From Chitinophaga nivalis (GTDB lineage Bacteria; Bacteroidota; Bacteroidia; Chitinophagales; Chitinophagaceae): a stretch of 64,000 bases of DNA. The notes beneath the pieces are model-generated. The model saw nothing but the letters and a program-made list of their open reading frames with translations. It ran no database searches and was not told where the DNA came from. Positions 34,154 through 42,792 of this stretch are shown here, in pieces. The stretch's first letter is position 1; each line of letters opens with the position of its first letter. Both the position numbers and the translations under genes were made by a program. Where the stretch lies: assembly GCF_025989125.1 (NCBI RefSeq), contig NZ_JAPDNR010000001.1, positions 7,800,087 through 7,864,086 on the forward strand, written 5' to 3'.

Positions 34154-35395
34154 TCAGTCTTTCACCAGCTTGTAAACGGCGCCTTTAAAGCCGGCACTGG
34201 TGGAGGCGCTGGTGAGCATATACAGCTCTCCCTGTTCATCCTCTCCCCAGCTGAGGATCTGCAGGTTATCGGCCGGGCGGTTGGAAAATACGAGGTCCGA
34301 CCGTTCCCATTTATTGCCTTTAGGCGCCAGTACAAAGGCTTTCCCGTTGTAGTCGCCGAATACATACTGCCCGGTGAGCGCAGGGATAGCTTTTCCACGG
34401 TATACGTAACCACCGGTTATACTGATCCCCAAATTGTGGTCATATTCGTGGATGGGTGCAATCAATTTACTTTTATCGGTACCGGCAGGCACCTTGAAAT
34501 CGTGGTAACCTTCCATAATCCGCCAGCCATAATTACCGCCTTTGGTGATGATGTCTATTTCCTCATAAATATCCTGTCCTACATCGCCGGTAAACAGCTG
34601 GTGGGTAACGCGGTCAAAAGAGAAGCGCCAGGGGTTGCGGAGGCCATAAGCCCATATTTCAGGCTTTGCTCCGGCTGTTTTCACGAACGGGTTATCGGCA
34701 GGCACTTTATAGGGGGTGCCATTAACATCAATACGTATAATCTTTCCTAGTAGTGTACCGAGGTTTTGTCCGTTACCGGCAGCGCCATGTTTGTCGCCGG
34801 CGCCACCACCGTCTCCCAGTGCCACATAGAGATAGCCATCTTTTCCAAAGGCCAGCTGGCCGCCATTGTGATTGGATTCGGGCTGGTCGATCTCCAGGAG
34901 TATACGTTTGGAAGCCGGATCGGCTATATTGGGATTACCGGCAGATGCCGTGAATTCCACCAACCGGCTTTTGTGGTTCAATACATTCTTGACAGGGTTG
35001 GCCACCGGTGCGCTGTAATACACATAAAATTTGCGGTTGCGCTTAAAATCAGGATGGAAGGCCATTCCCAGCAGCCCTCTTTCATCGTAGGCGGCGTTTA
35101 CTTTTACCATGTCGCTGCTTACATCCAGGAAGGGTTGCGTAAGCTGTTTCCCTTGCTGTACGATCCACACCTGTCCTTCTTTCTGACAGAAGAACAACCG
35201 GTTGGACCCGTCGCCGGGTACGGCCATGTTAACGGGAGAAATGAATTTGTCTGTCACCAATTGCAGTTTTACCTTATTGGAGGCAGCGGAGGTACTTTCT
35301 TTTTTTTCCTCTTTTTTTCCGGGATCACCGGCGCAGGCTATCTGAACAAACATAACCGGCAATAGGGCCAGGCGTAGCAAACCATGTGTTTTCAT
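34154..35395 (-). CDS. PQQ-dependent sugar dehydrogenase (GSDH/YliI-like), lipoprotein
   Basis: 413 residues from the chosen start (MKTHGLLRLALLPVMF), which begins a lipoprotein signal with Cys at about residue 20 (VQIACAG). The six-bladed propeller shows family blocks: PVNMAVPGDGSNRLFFCQKEGQVWIV, DERGLLGMAFHPDF, ESNHNGGQLAFGKDGYLYVALGDGGG, AYGLRNPWRFSFD and GGNYGWRIMEG. Soluble aldose dehydrogenases of this type oxidise sugars using PQQ and calcium; whether this organism makes PQQ cannot be seen here. A longer frame to 35524 adds 43 residues without sense and overlaps the divergent gene. Confidence 0.88.
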   Translation of the reverse strand: MKTHGLLRLALLPVMFVQIACAGDPGKKEEKKESTSAASNKVKLQLVTDKFISPVNMAVPGDGSNRLFFCQKEGQVWIVQQGKQLTQPFLDVSSDMVKVNAAYDERGLLGMAFHPDFKRNRKFYVYYSAPVANPVKNVLNHKSRLVEFTASAGNPNIADPASKRILLEIDQPESNHNGGQLAFGKDGYLYVALGDGGGAGDKHGAAGNGQNLGTLLGKIIRIDVNGTPYKVPADNPFVKTAGAKPEIWAYGLRNPWRFSFDRVTHQLFTGDVGQDIYEEIDIITKGGNYGWRIMEGYHDFKVPAGTDKSKLIAPIHEYDHNLGISITGGYVYRGKAIPALTGQYVFGDYNGKAFVLAPKGNKWERSDLVFSNRPADNLQILSWGEDEQGELYMLTSASTSAGFKGAVYKLVKD

Positions 35396-35491
35396 ATCGT
35401 GCAGCATTTTACCTAATAAAAATAGGTTTAAAAATGGAAAGCTAATAACCCTGGGTTCCTGTTTTCCGGCTTCCCGGTTTTTCCTTTTTAT

Positions 35492-35499
35492 TACCTTCG
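35492..35499 (+). promoter_or_regulatory. -7-like box of the MFS gene
   Basis: TACCTTCG differs from TAnnTTTG at one base and lies 17 nt before the proposed TTG start, implying a leader of only about 10 nt. Confidence 0.4.
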
Positions 35500-35516
35500 T
35501 AAAAAATTTCATCAGG

Positions 35517-36773
35517 TTGGACAATTCGGCATCTTCTAAAAACGACCCTTACGCTTCGTTACGTTTCCCGGAATTCAATTATTATCTGGTTATCCGCTTT
35601 GCGCTTGTATTTGCCCTGGCTATGCAATTCGCTATTATCGAGTGGAAAGTGTATGAAATATCGAAGGACCCTTTTTCCCTGGGACTGATTGGATTGGCAG
35701 AGGTTATCCCGGCTGTATTACTGGCGCCATTTGCCGGTCATCTGGTAGATAAGCGCGAAAAGCGCGGCATGTTGTTGCTGTGTGTGATCGCCTATATCCT
35801 GATCAGTACCGGTTTGTTTCTGCTTACCTGGGACCGCGCCGTAGCAGGCCTCTCCACCAAGCTTGTGCTTAATCTTATCTACTCGCTGGTATTCCTGGGC
35901 GGTATTGTACGGGCTTTTACCAGTCCGGCTAATTTCTCGCTGTTGTCATTACTGGTACCCCGGCAGTTGTATGCCAACGCCGCTACCTGGAGCACTTCTG
36001 CGTGGCAGATCGGTGGTGTACTGGGGCCGGCACTGGGTGGGCTTTGTATCCACTGGTTCGGGGTGCATTGGTCTATGCTGCTGGTAGTAGCGGTATTTCT
36101 CGCGCCTTTATACAGTTTAATCCACATCAAAGCCAAACCTATACATTACAAGTCGCAGGGAGAAAGCTTCCTCGACGGGCTGACCAAAGGGATGCGTTTT
36201 GTATGGCAGACCAAAGTAGTATTGGGTGCTATGGCACTGGATATGTTTGCGGTGTTGTTTGGTGGTGCAGTGGCCATGTTACCGGCATTTGCCACTGATA
36301 TCCTGCATGTGGATTCTATGGGATATGGCCTGTTGCGTTCCGCACCAGCTATCGGCGCCCTGATTACCATGTTCATCCTGGCGCATAAACCACTGGTGCA
36401 TAAACCGGGGATTAAGCTCCTGGCAGCGGTTTTCGGCTTCGGACTGTGTATCATCGTATTCGGACTTTCCACCAGCTTTATCCTGTCTATGGCCATATTG
36501 CTGGTTAGCGGCGCGCTGGACGGCGTCAGTGTCATTATCCGGCAAACCATTCTGCAGTTGAAAACGCCGGATGATATGCGGGGCCGTGTATCTTCTGTCA
36601 GCTCTATGTTTGTGGGATCTTCCAATGAGCTGGGTGCTTTTGAAAGCGGATTTATGGCGCGGGCAATCGGGCTGGTACCTTCGGTGGTATTTGGTGGTTG
36701 TGTAACGTTGGGTGTGGTGATTACCACTTATATTATTTCTCCGGCTATGCGTAAGCTGGATCTGAAGCCCTGA
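35517..36773 (+). CDS. Major facilitator superfamily exporter (EntS-like)
   Basis: 418 residues with about 12 predicted membrane helices. The loop after helix 2 has GHLVDKREKRGMLL, the MFS motif-A form, and the region around GGIVRAFTSPANFSLLSLLVP is typical of the EntS/DHA3-type efflux branch, which exports siderophores or drugs. Translation appears to start at TTG (35517), because no in-frame ATG or GTG precedes the conserved YASLRFPEFNYYLVIRFALV segment. It is divergent from the sugar dehydrogenase and stands alone; the substrate is unknown. Confidence 0.88.
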   Translation: MDNSASSKNDPYASLRFPEFNYYLVIRFALVFALAMQFAIIEWKVYEISKDPFSLGLIGLAEVIPAVLLAPFAGHLVDKREKRGMLLLCVIAYILISTGLFLLTWDRAVAGLSTKLVLNLIYSLVFLGGIVRAFTSPANFSLLSLLVPRQLYANAATWSTSAWQIGGVLGPALGGLCIHWFGVHWSMLLVVAVFLAPLYSLIHIKAKPIHYKSQGESFLDGLTKGMRFVWQTKVVLGAMALDMFAVLFGGAVAMLPAFATDILHVDSMGYGLLRSAPAIGALITMFILAHKPLVHKPGIKLLAAVFGFGLCIIVFGLSTSFILSMAILLVSGALDGVSVIIRQTILQLKTPDDMRGRVSSVSSMFVGSSNELGAFESGFMARAIGLVPSVVFGGCVTLGVVITTYIISPAMRKLDLKP

Positions 36774-36790
36774 TAAAAAGCAGGGAGGGT

Positions 36791-36834
36791 GCGTCTTTAC
36801 AGTTTTTAAAAAAAATTGTAAAGACGCATTTTTT
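36791..36834. terminator. Bidirectional terminator between MFS and YkgJ genes
   Basis: GCGTCTTTACA (36791-36801) pairs with TGTAAAGACGC (36817-36827), followed by a T-run on the plus strand. Confidence 0.85.
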
Positions 36835-37327
36835 ATATCCCCATTTTATCTTTCAGTCTTTCCAGCACATAATAAACGGCCGGGCAGATGGTACTGTTGG
36901 CAAAAGTAATATTGGGACGTTTGAAAAAATCGTAGCTATCGGTATAAGGATAGTTTTCGCAGTCGCCGGGGCGAACATCATAGATACCGCAGTAGTTATC
37001 GGCGCCGAGAAACGGGCAGGGAGAGAACTTCACCACATAATCACCATCATTGTCGAGGCGCAGATAGGTATCTACAAAATTGCCTTCTTTCATGCCCAGG
37101 TATTTGGCGATGCGTTTCACATCCGGGCCTTTAAAACGGGGGCTGATGCTCTTGCAGCAATTGCCACATTCCAGGCAATCTATTTTGCTGAAAGCTTCGT
37201 CATGCAGCTCAGGTAACAGTTTCTCCACGCCTTTACCGCGGCGGGTTTGCAGCTTCTGTAAAAACTGTTTGTTGGCCTTCTGTTTATCCTGGGCCTTTTG
37301 TTCCCAATCTTCTAATATTTTACTCAT
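36833..37327 (-). CDS. YkgJ-family cysteine-cluster protein
   Basis: 164 residues. The family's metal-binding cysteines are all present: CLECGNCC (Cys51, 54, 57, 58), then Cys104 in FSPCPFLG, Cys113 in NYCGIY and Cys123 in PGDCENYP. The domain is described as a zinc- or iron-chelating cluster; its function is not established. The start ATG lies only 5 nt beyond a full promoter -7 box, so the mRNA is probably leaderless. No operon partner. Confidence 0.9.
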   Translation of the reverse strand: MSKILEDWEQKAQDKQKANKQFLQKLQTRRGKGVEKLLPELHDEAFSKIDCLECGNCCKSISPRFKGPDVKRIAKYLGMKEGNFVDTYLRLDNDGDYVVKFSPCPFLGADNYCGIYDVRPGDCENYPYTDSYDFFKRPNITFANSTICPAVYYVLERLKDKMGI

Positions 37328-37332
37328 TACTG

Positions 37333-37360
37333 CAAAGATAGGTAATTAGCTGATGGACAA
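37333..37360 (-). promoter_or_regulatory. Promoter of the ykgJ-like gene
   Basis: On the minus strand TTG (37358-37360), 17 nt, then TATCTTTG (37333-37340). Transcription would start at or within a base or two of the ATG. Confidence 0.7.
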
Positions 37361-37428
37361 AACCATGACATTTAAGGGGTTGCCGGAAAGCTCGTTTATC
37401 ACTGTTTTTCTCCGCCCATGCGTACATT

Positions 37429-37459
37429 TTGGCGATTGCTTAAAATCTGCATAGCTTTG
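37429..37459 (+). promoter_or_regulatory. Promoter of gcvP
   Basis: TTG (37429-37431), 20 nt, then TAGCTTTG (37452-37459): both elements match the Bacteroidota consensus, 31 nt before the start codon. Confidence 0.75.
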
Positions 37460-37490
37460 CGCATTCTATTTCAAACTACCTGCTTACATC

Positions 37491-40352
37491 ATGAATCTTT
37501 TTGATATTCAACAAAATGAATTCGTGCACCGTCACATAGGGCCGAATGAAGCTGAGAAAAACCAGATGCTTGAAACCATAGGTGTTTCCGATCTGGACGA
37601 GCTGATTAACAAAACAGTTCCGGGTACTATCCGCATGCAGCAGCCACTGGCTATTCCTGCAGCCATCAGCGAAAGTGATTATCTGCGCCAACTGAAGGAT
37701 GTATCTCTGAAAAACAAAGTTTTCCGCAATTACATTGGGCAGGGGTACTTCGATACCATTACTCCCAGTGTTATTCTGCGCAATGTGTTTGAAAACCCGG
37801 GATGGTATACCCAGTATACTCCTTACCAGGCAGAAATCTCACAGGGCCGTTTGGAAAGTTTGCTGAACTATCAAACCATGGTAGCTGACCTGACCGGTTT
37901 GCCCATTGCCAATGCTTCCCTGCTGGATGAAGCCACTGCAGCTGCAGAAGCAATGACCATGTTCTTCAATGCACTGAACAAAGACCATGATCATGTAACC
38001 AGGCCTAAGTTTTTTGTAGACATCAACGTATATCCGCAAACACTGGATGTTATCTACACCCGTGCTACTCCACTGCAAATTGAAGTAGTAGTAGGTGACT
38101 ACAAAACAGCACAGCTGGATGAACTGTATTTCGGTGCGTTGATTCAGTATCCGGATAACCTGGGTGCTGCTGCAGATTACCGTGCTTTCATCGACAGCGT
38201 ACATGCCGTGAATGCTTACGTAGGTGTGGCAACTGATCTGCTGGCACTGACCTTGCTGACTACTCCGGGCGAATTAGGCGCGGATGCAGCCTTTGGTTCC
38301 GCACAGCGTTTTGGTGTGCCTTTGGGCTTTGGTGGCCCGCACGCCGCCTTCTTTGCAGTGAAAGATGATTTCAAGCGCTCTATTCCCGGCCGTATCATTG
38401 GCGTGAGTATCGATGCTCAGGGTCAACGTGCCCTGCGTATGGCGTTACAAACCCGTGAACAGCATATCAAACGCGAAAAAGCGACTTCCAATATCTGTAC
38501 AGCACAGGCATTACTGGCCAATATGGCTGCGATGTATGCTGTATACCATGGTCCTAAAGGCCTGCAGGAAATTGCTACCCGAGTTACCCTGCTCACGCAT
38601 ACCCTGGCTAAACAACTCCAGGCGAAAGGATTGACGCTGGTGAACGATCATTTCTTCGATACGATCGTTGTAACCGGAACAACTATAAAAGATGCTGCTG
38701 AAGCGGCGGGTATTAACTTCCGTTACTTCAATGGCAATACCAGTATCTCTCTGGATGAAACCACTACCATTGCAGACCTGAATGATATCCTGCAATTGTT
38801 TGGCGCTGGTCAGGTGGATGCTGCTGCTGTCAGCAACACAGCGATCAACATCCCTGCTTCCCTGCAACGTACTTCTGCTTACCTTACCCATCCGGTATTC
38901 AATAGCTACCATAGCGAGTCTTTGATGATGCGTTACCTGAAAAGACTGGAAAACAAAGATCTGTCGCTGAACACTTCTATGATTTCCCTGGGTTCCTGCA
39001 CCATGAAGCTGAATGCTGCTACTGAAATGATTCCTTTAAGCTGGGCACACTGGAGCAAAATGCATCCTTTTGCCCCTAAAGATCAGGTAGGTGGTTACTT
39101 ACAGATTGCAGACGAACTGGGTGAATACCTCAGCAAAATTACCGGCTTTGACGCTTGCAGCCTGCAACCTAACAGCGGTGCGCAAGGTGAATATGCTGGT
39201 TTGCTGGTTATCCGCAAATTCCATGAAAGCAGAGGCGAAGGTCATCGTAACGTGATGCTGATTCCGATCAGTGCACACGGTACCAACCCGGCATCTGCGG
39301 TAATGGCCGGATTTAAGGTAGTAGTGGTAAAAGCCCTGGAAAATGGCTACATCGATGTAACTGACCTGAAAGCCAAAGCTGCGGCACACGCCAAAGACCT
39401 GGCCGGTATCATGATCACTTATCCTTCTACTTACGGTGTATACGAAGAAAGCGTGAAGGAAATATGTGCCATCATCCATGAAAATGGCGGACAGGTATAT
39501 ATGGACGGCGCCAACATGAATGCCCAGGTAGGTTTAACTGCTCCAGGTCTGATCGGAGCGGATGTATGCCATCTGAACCTCCACAAAACCTTTGCGATTC
39601 CGCATGGTGGTGGTGGTCCCGGCATGGGCCCTATCTGCGTAGCCAAACACCTGGCTCCCTTCCTGCCAGGTCACGTTTTCCTGAATAACGGCGAATTATC
39701 CAGTGCAGTATCTGCTGCACCATTTGGTTCTGCCAGCATTCTGCTGATTTCCTACGCGTATATCCGTATGCTGGGTGCAGATGGTGTTAAACAGGCTTCC
39801 CGCTATGCGATCCTGAACGCCAACTACATGAAGACCAGACTGGAGAAAGCATACGATATCCTGTACAATGGTGTGAATGGTACCTGCGCCCACGAATTCA
39901 TCGTGGATCTGCGTCCGTTCAAATCCACTGCCGGTATTGAAGCAGAAGACGTAGCAAAACGTCTGATGGACTATGGCTTCCACGCTCCTACCCTGAGCTT
40001 CCCGGTTCCAGGCACAATTATGATTGAGCCTACTGAAAGTGAAGATAAAGGTGAACTGGATCGTTTCTGCGATGCTTTACTGTCTATCCGCGAAGAAATT
40101 CGTGCAGTAGAAGAAGGCCGTGCCGACAAACAGAACAACGTATTAAAACATGCACCGCATACCCAGGCTGTGATTACTGCTGATGAATGGAACCGTCCTT
40201 ACGGTCGTCAACAGGCAGCATTCCCGCTGGAATATGTAAAAGCCAATAAATTCTGGCCTTCTATCAGCCGTGTGAACAACACCCATGGCGACAGAAACCT
40301 GATTTGCACCTGCGAACCGGTAAGTGCTTATGAGGAAGCGGTAGAAGCCTAG
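37491..40352 (+). CDS. gcvP: Glycine dehydrogenase (decarboxylating), P-protein
   Basis: 953 residues, the fused single-chain form. GcvP decarboxylates glycine with PLP and passes the aminomethyl group to the H-protein lipoyl arm. The N-terminal half has FVHRHIGPNEAEKNQML and the core GQGYFDTITPSVILRNVFENPGWYTQYTPYQAEISQGRLE; the C-terminal half carries the PLP lysine (about residue 698) in NLHKTFAIPHGGGGPGMGP. The other glycine-cleavage genes gcvT and gcvH are not in the window, as often in Bacteroidota. It stands alone with its own promoter and terminator. Confidence 0.97.
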   Translation: MNLFDIQQNEFVHRHIGPNEAEKNQMLETIGVSDLDELINKTVPGTIRMQQPLAIPAAISESDYLRQLKDVSLKNKVFRNYIGQGYFDTITPSVILRNVFENPGWYTQYTPYQAEISQGRLESLLNYQTMVADLTGLPIANASLLDEATAAAEAMTMFFNALNKDHDHVTRPKFFVDINVYPQTLDVIYTRATPLQIEVVVGDYKTAQLDELYFGALIQYPDNLGAAADYRAFIDSVHAVNAYVGVATDLLALTLLTTPGELGADAAFGSAQRFGVPLGFGGPHAAFFAVKDDFKRSIPGRIIGVSIDAQGQRALRMALQTREQHIKREKATSNICTAQALLANMAAMYAVYHGPKGLQEIATRVTLLTHTLAKQLQAKGLTLVNDHFFDTIVVTGTTIKDAAEAAGINFRYFNGNTSISLDETTTIADLNDILQLFGAGQVDAAAVSNTAINIPASLQRTSAYLTHPVFNSYHSESLMMRYLKRLENKDLSLNTSMISLGSCTMKLNAATEMIPLSWAHWSKMHPFAPKDQVGGYLQIADELGEYLSKITGFDACSLQPNSGAQGEYAGLLVIRKFHESRGEGHRNVMLIPISAHGTNPASAVMAGFKVVVVKALENGYIDVTDLKAKAAAHAKDLAGIMITYPSTYGVYEESVKEICAIIHENGGQVYMDGANMNAQVGLTAPGLIGADVCHLNLHKTFAIPHGGGGPGMGPICVAKHLAPFLPGHVFLNNGELSSAVSAAPFGSASILLISYAYIRMLGADGVKQASRYAILNANYMKTRLEKAYDILYNGVNGTCAHEFIVDLRPFKSTAGIEAEDVAKRLMDYGFHAPTLSFPVPGTIMIEPTESEDKGELDRFCDALLSIREEIRAVEEGRADKQNNVLKHAPHTQAVITADEWNRPYGRQQAAFPLEYVKANKFWPSISRVNNTHGDRNLICTCEPVSAYEEAVEA

Positions 40353-40366
40353 TACTATTATTTTAT

Positions 40367-40408
40367 AAGAAACGCCTGGTATATTGCATACCAGGCGTTT
40401 CTTTTTTA
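40367..40408 (+). terminator. Terminator of gcvP
   Basis: AAGAAACGCCTGGTAT (40367-40382) pairs perfectly with 40388-40403 around a 5-nt loop, followed by Ts. Confidence 0.9.
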
Positions 40409-40423
40409 CCATACTGATTTCCT

Positions 40424-40479
40424 ATAAAACAATACGCCCCGCCCACTACTGTAGTAACGGGCGGGGCGTATTGTTTTAT
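40424..40479 (-). terminator. 21-bp perfect stem-loop after the phosphodiesterase gene
   Basis: The arms at 40424-40444 and 40459-40479 are perfectly complementary over 21 bp, with a GC-rich tip (CGCCCCGCCC) and an AAAAC/GTTTT base. On the minus strand the T-run is part of the 3' arm. Confidence 0.8.
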
Positions 40480-40491
40480 GATCATGTAGAT

Positions 40492-41745
40492 TTATTGTAG
40501 TACCGGTTCCAGTACTTCCAGCTTGCCATCTATGGGTTGGGTAATATCCAGGCCCAGTATTTTTGCGACTAACGGATACACATGTACGTTTTCGAAAGTA
40601 GCAATACGGGTATGCGGTTTAAACGCAGGCCCCCAGGCCATGAAAACAGCCTGCATGTCGCTCAGGTTATTATCAAAACCATGGTGTCCCGGATGCATTT
40701 TTTTACCGGGCATACCAAAAGCGTAGTTCGGTTCTGCCAGCAGGATAATATCACCAATGCGGTTATAAATATCTTCCTGTCCGTAGTGCCATCTGAGTGG
40801 TGTTTCTTTTTTCAGGTAAGTGGTATAATGATTTTCGTGTTGTTTCAGGTAGTCGAAAGCGGTTTTAATTTCGGCTTCACTGCTGCCGTAGAGCATTATT
40901 TTTTCATTGCCGGGTACGACCTTCAATGACTTCCATTCAGGCGCTTCCGGCAGGGTGATTACCTTTTCCGTATCTACGCGCGCCATACCGTGATCGGATA
41001 CTACGATAAAGTTTACCGGCAGGTTCAGTTTATTGACTGCTTCCACCATTTTGCCGATGCTGGCATCTACAAACTGCACGGCCTGCCGTACGCTATCGGT
41101 ATCCGGACCATAGCCGTGTCCCATATGATCTACTTCCGGGAAATAGAAAGTGATGAGGTGTGGCCGTTGTTCTTCCGGCAGGCTTAACCAGTTGACCACC
41201 TGTTGAATGCGTTGGTTGATCCCTGTTTTTTCCTGGTATTTATAATAGTAGGTAGGTCTTACCTGTTGAATGGCACTTTCAGATCCTACCCAGAAATAGC
41301 TGGCGCTGAGCATTTGCTGCTTTTCGGCCAATACCCACAGCGGGATGCCGTTGTACCAGGTACCATCTTCTACTGCATCGCGGTTGCCTACTTTATAGAT
41401 AGCGTCTCTTTTGCGGTCATAGAAGCTATTATCTACCAGCCCGTGATGAGCCGGATACATGCCGGTAGCGATGGAATAGTGATTGGGAAAGGTGAGCGTA
41501 GGAAAAGAAGGTTGCATAGCGGTGGCCCTTACACCTTGTCCGGATAGCTGCAACAGATGGGCAGCGTTATATTTCTCTGCATAATCATACCGGAAACCAT
41601 CTATGGAAATCATGATAACATAGGGCCTGGTTTGCCGGGTAGCACTGTTGGTGCGGCCGGCGGTAACCTGCTGGGCTGTGTCCTGTGCAAAGTTGTTGCT
41701 GCTGATCAATACCAGAGCTGCGATGAATAAGAAAAACTGTTTCAC
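40492..41745 (-). CDS. Secreted NPP-type nucleotide pyrophosphatase/phosphodiesterase
   Basis: 417 residues of the alkaline-phosphatase superfamily. A signal peptide (FFLFIAALVLISSNNFAQ) precedes the core. Metal and nucleophile sites are visible: Asp in MISIDGFRYDY (about 48), the Thr nucleophile in PTLTFPNHYSIATGMYPAHHG, DHMGHGYGPDTD (about 205-216), VVSDHGMARV (about 247-256) and a late His in PGHHGFDN. The NPP arrangement fits hydrolysis of nucleotide or lipid phosphodiesters outside the cytoplasm. No Pho-like repeats were found upstream. The exact substrate is unknown. Confidence 0.9.
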   Translation of the reverse strand: MKQFFLFIAALVLISSNNFAQDTAQQVTAGRTNSATRQTRPYVIMISIDGFRYDYAEKYNAAHLLQLSGQGVRATAMQPSFPTLTFPNHYSIATGMYPAHHGLVDNSFYDRKRDAIYKVGNRDAVEDGTWYNGIPLWVLAEKQQMLSASYFWVGSESAIQQVRPTYYYKYQEKTGINQRIQQVVNWLSLPEEQRPHLITFYFPEVDHMGHGYGPDTDSVRQAVQFVDASIGKMVEAVNKLNLPVNFIVVSDHGMARVDTEKVITLPEAPEWKSLKVVPGNEKIMLYGSSEAEIKTAFDYLKQHENHYTTYLKKETPLRWHYGQEDIYNRIGDIILLAEPNYAFGMPGKKMHPGHHGFDNNLSDMQAVFMAWGPAFKPHTRIATFENVHVYPLVAKILGLDITQPIDGKLEVLEPVLQ

Positions 41746-42057
41746 TATTATTATTTTATGATTTACAAAGATGGTAGCTGGGGAAGCATAACAGATGATG
41801 GGTTATAACGGGCTGCAAATTAGAAAAGTATTTTCAATTCGGGATAATAGCCTGCCTCCGCTATACGTTAATAAGTATCCGGTATTATTTCTCAAAGTAT
41901 ATAGACATCAAAAATAAATGATAATATTTTATCATTTATCTAACCAAAATCAATAGAAACGGGCAAAACGACAATTATTAAGTAAAAAAATACATATATT
42001 ATTTTACTTAATTAATAATATATACATATATTAGCCAACTGAAAAACCATCTTTATT
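41746..42057. other. AT-rich intergenic stretch with two inverted repeats
   Basis: ATAAATGATA (41914-41923) and TATCATTTAT (41930-41939) form a perfect 10-bp dyad around 6 nt. ATTAAGTAAAA (41977-41987) pairs with TTTTACTTAAT (42002-42012) around 14 nt. TATATTAG (42027-42034), one mismatch from TAnnTTTG, could be the -7 box of the following gene. No reading frame is seen. Confidence 0.45.
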
Positions 42058-42570
42058 ATGTCCGATTATACCTTTATTACTACTGAGGAAAATTTTCTAT
42101 TACAGGAAGCGTTACAAAAGAACAAAAAACAACTTACCAAATTCGGGCTGATTGGTCTTTGCCTGATGCTGGTAGCTGCTGTAATACCACAAATTTACCT
42201 ATACACACATAATGAGCAGGGGAATGCGGACGAATCTCTCCTCTCCTTCAAGAATATCTGGTTTTGGGTATGGATTATATCCTTCATTATAGCATTGATA
42301 TTTGCATTGATAAAAGTTACCGATATCCGTTACTGGGCTTTGAAGAAAGACCTGGTAGCCTTACAGAAAGCCACCCTGCAGGCTCCGATGGAAGCTGTGT
42401 ATGTAGAAAACAATGATACGCAGACCAACATCTCCATTATGCTGGATAACCGGAAAAAGAAATTGTTCTACTGGATGCGTGGGGTACTGGAAGGTTATCG
42501 CGCCGGTCAGGAAGTAGAAATTGTATATGCCCGGTACTCCAGGGTGATCATCAGTATAAATAAAAAATAA
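42058..42570 (+). CDS. Small membrane protein of unknown function
   Basis: 170 residues with two membrane helices (about 32-51, LIGLCLMLVAAVIPQIYLY; about 70-90, WFWVWIISFIIALIFALIKV) and a C-terminal cytoplasmic or periplasmic beta-rich part (about 115-170) containing NNDTQTNISIMLDNRKKKLFYW and VEIVYARYSRVIISI. The N-terminus is helical. I do not recognise the family. The gene is flanked by AT-rich inverted repeats upstream and a long perfect hairpin downstream, so it is transcribed alone. Confidence 0.75.
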   Translation: MSDYTFITTEENFLLQEALQKNKKQLTKFGLIGLCLMLVAAVIPQIYLYTHNEQGNADESLLSFKNIWFWVWIISFIIALIFALIKVTDIRYWALKKDLVALQKATLQAPMEAVYVENNDTQTNISIMLDNRKKKLFYWMRGVLEGYRAGQEVEIVYARYSRVIISINKK

Positions 42571-42673
42571 GACTTGTCTGTTCGTAAAAACATATATTAG
42601 TTCTCTAACGTGAATGTTTATACGCTATACCTTTCTGAGACAGTAGACGCTTATCAGGCACTGGCCTGACATT

Positions 42674-42721
42674 CATAAAAAGAATAGTGCTTTGTTCACA
42701 CAAAGCACTATTCTTTTTATG
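42674..42721. terminator. 21-bp perfect hairpin
   Basis: CATAAAAAGAATAGTGCTTTG (42674-42694) pairs perfectly with 42701-42721 around a 6-nt loop. It lies 104 nt after the membrane-protein gene and 71 nt before the next start; the T-rich 3' arm makes it a likely terminator. Confidence 0.75.
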
Positions 42722-42792
42722 GCCTATCCTATTCGTTGCAAGACAAGTTAGCCTATACCTTCTTATTATTAAATACGATTAACTACAACCAA

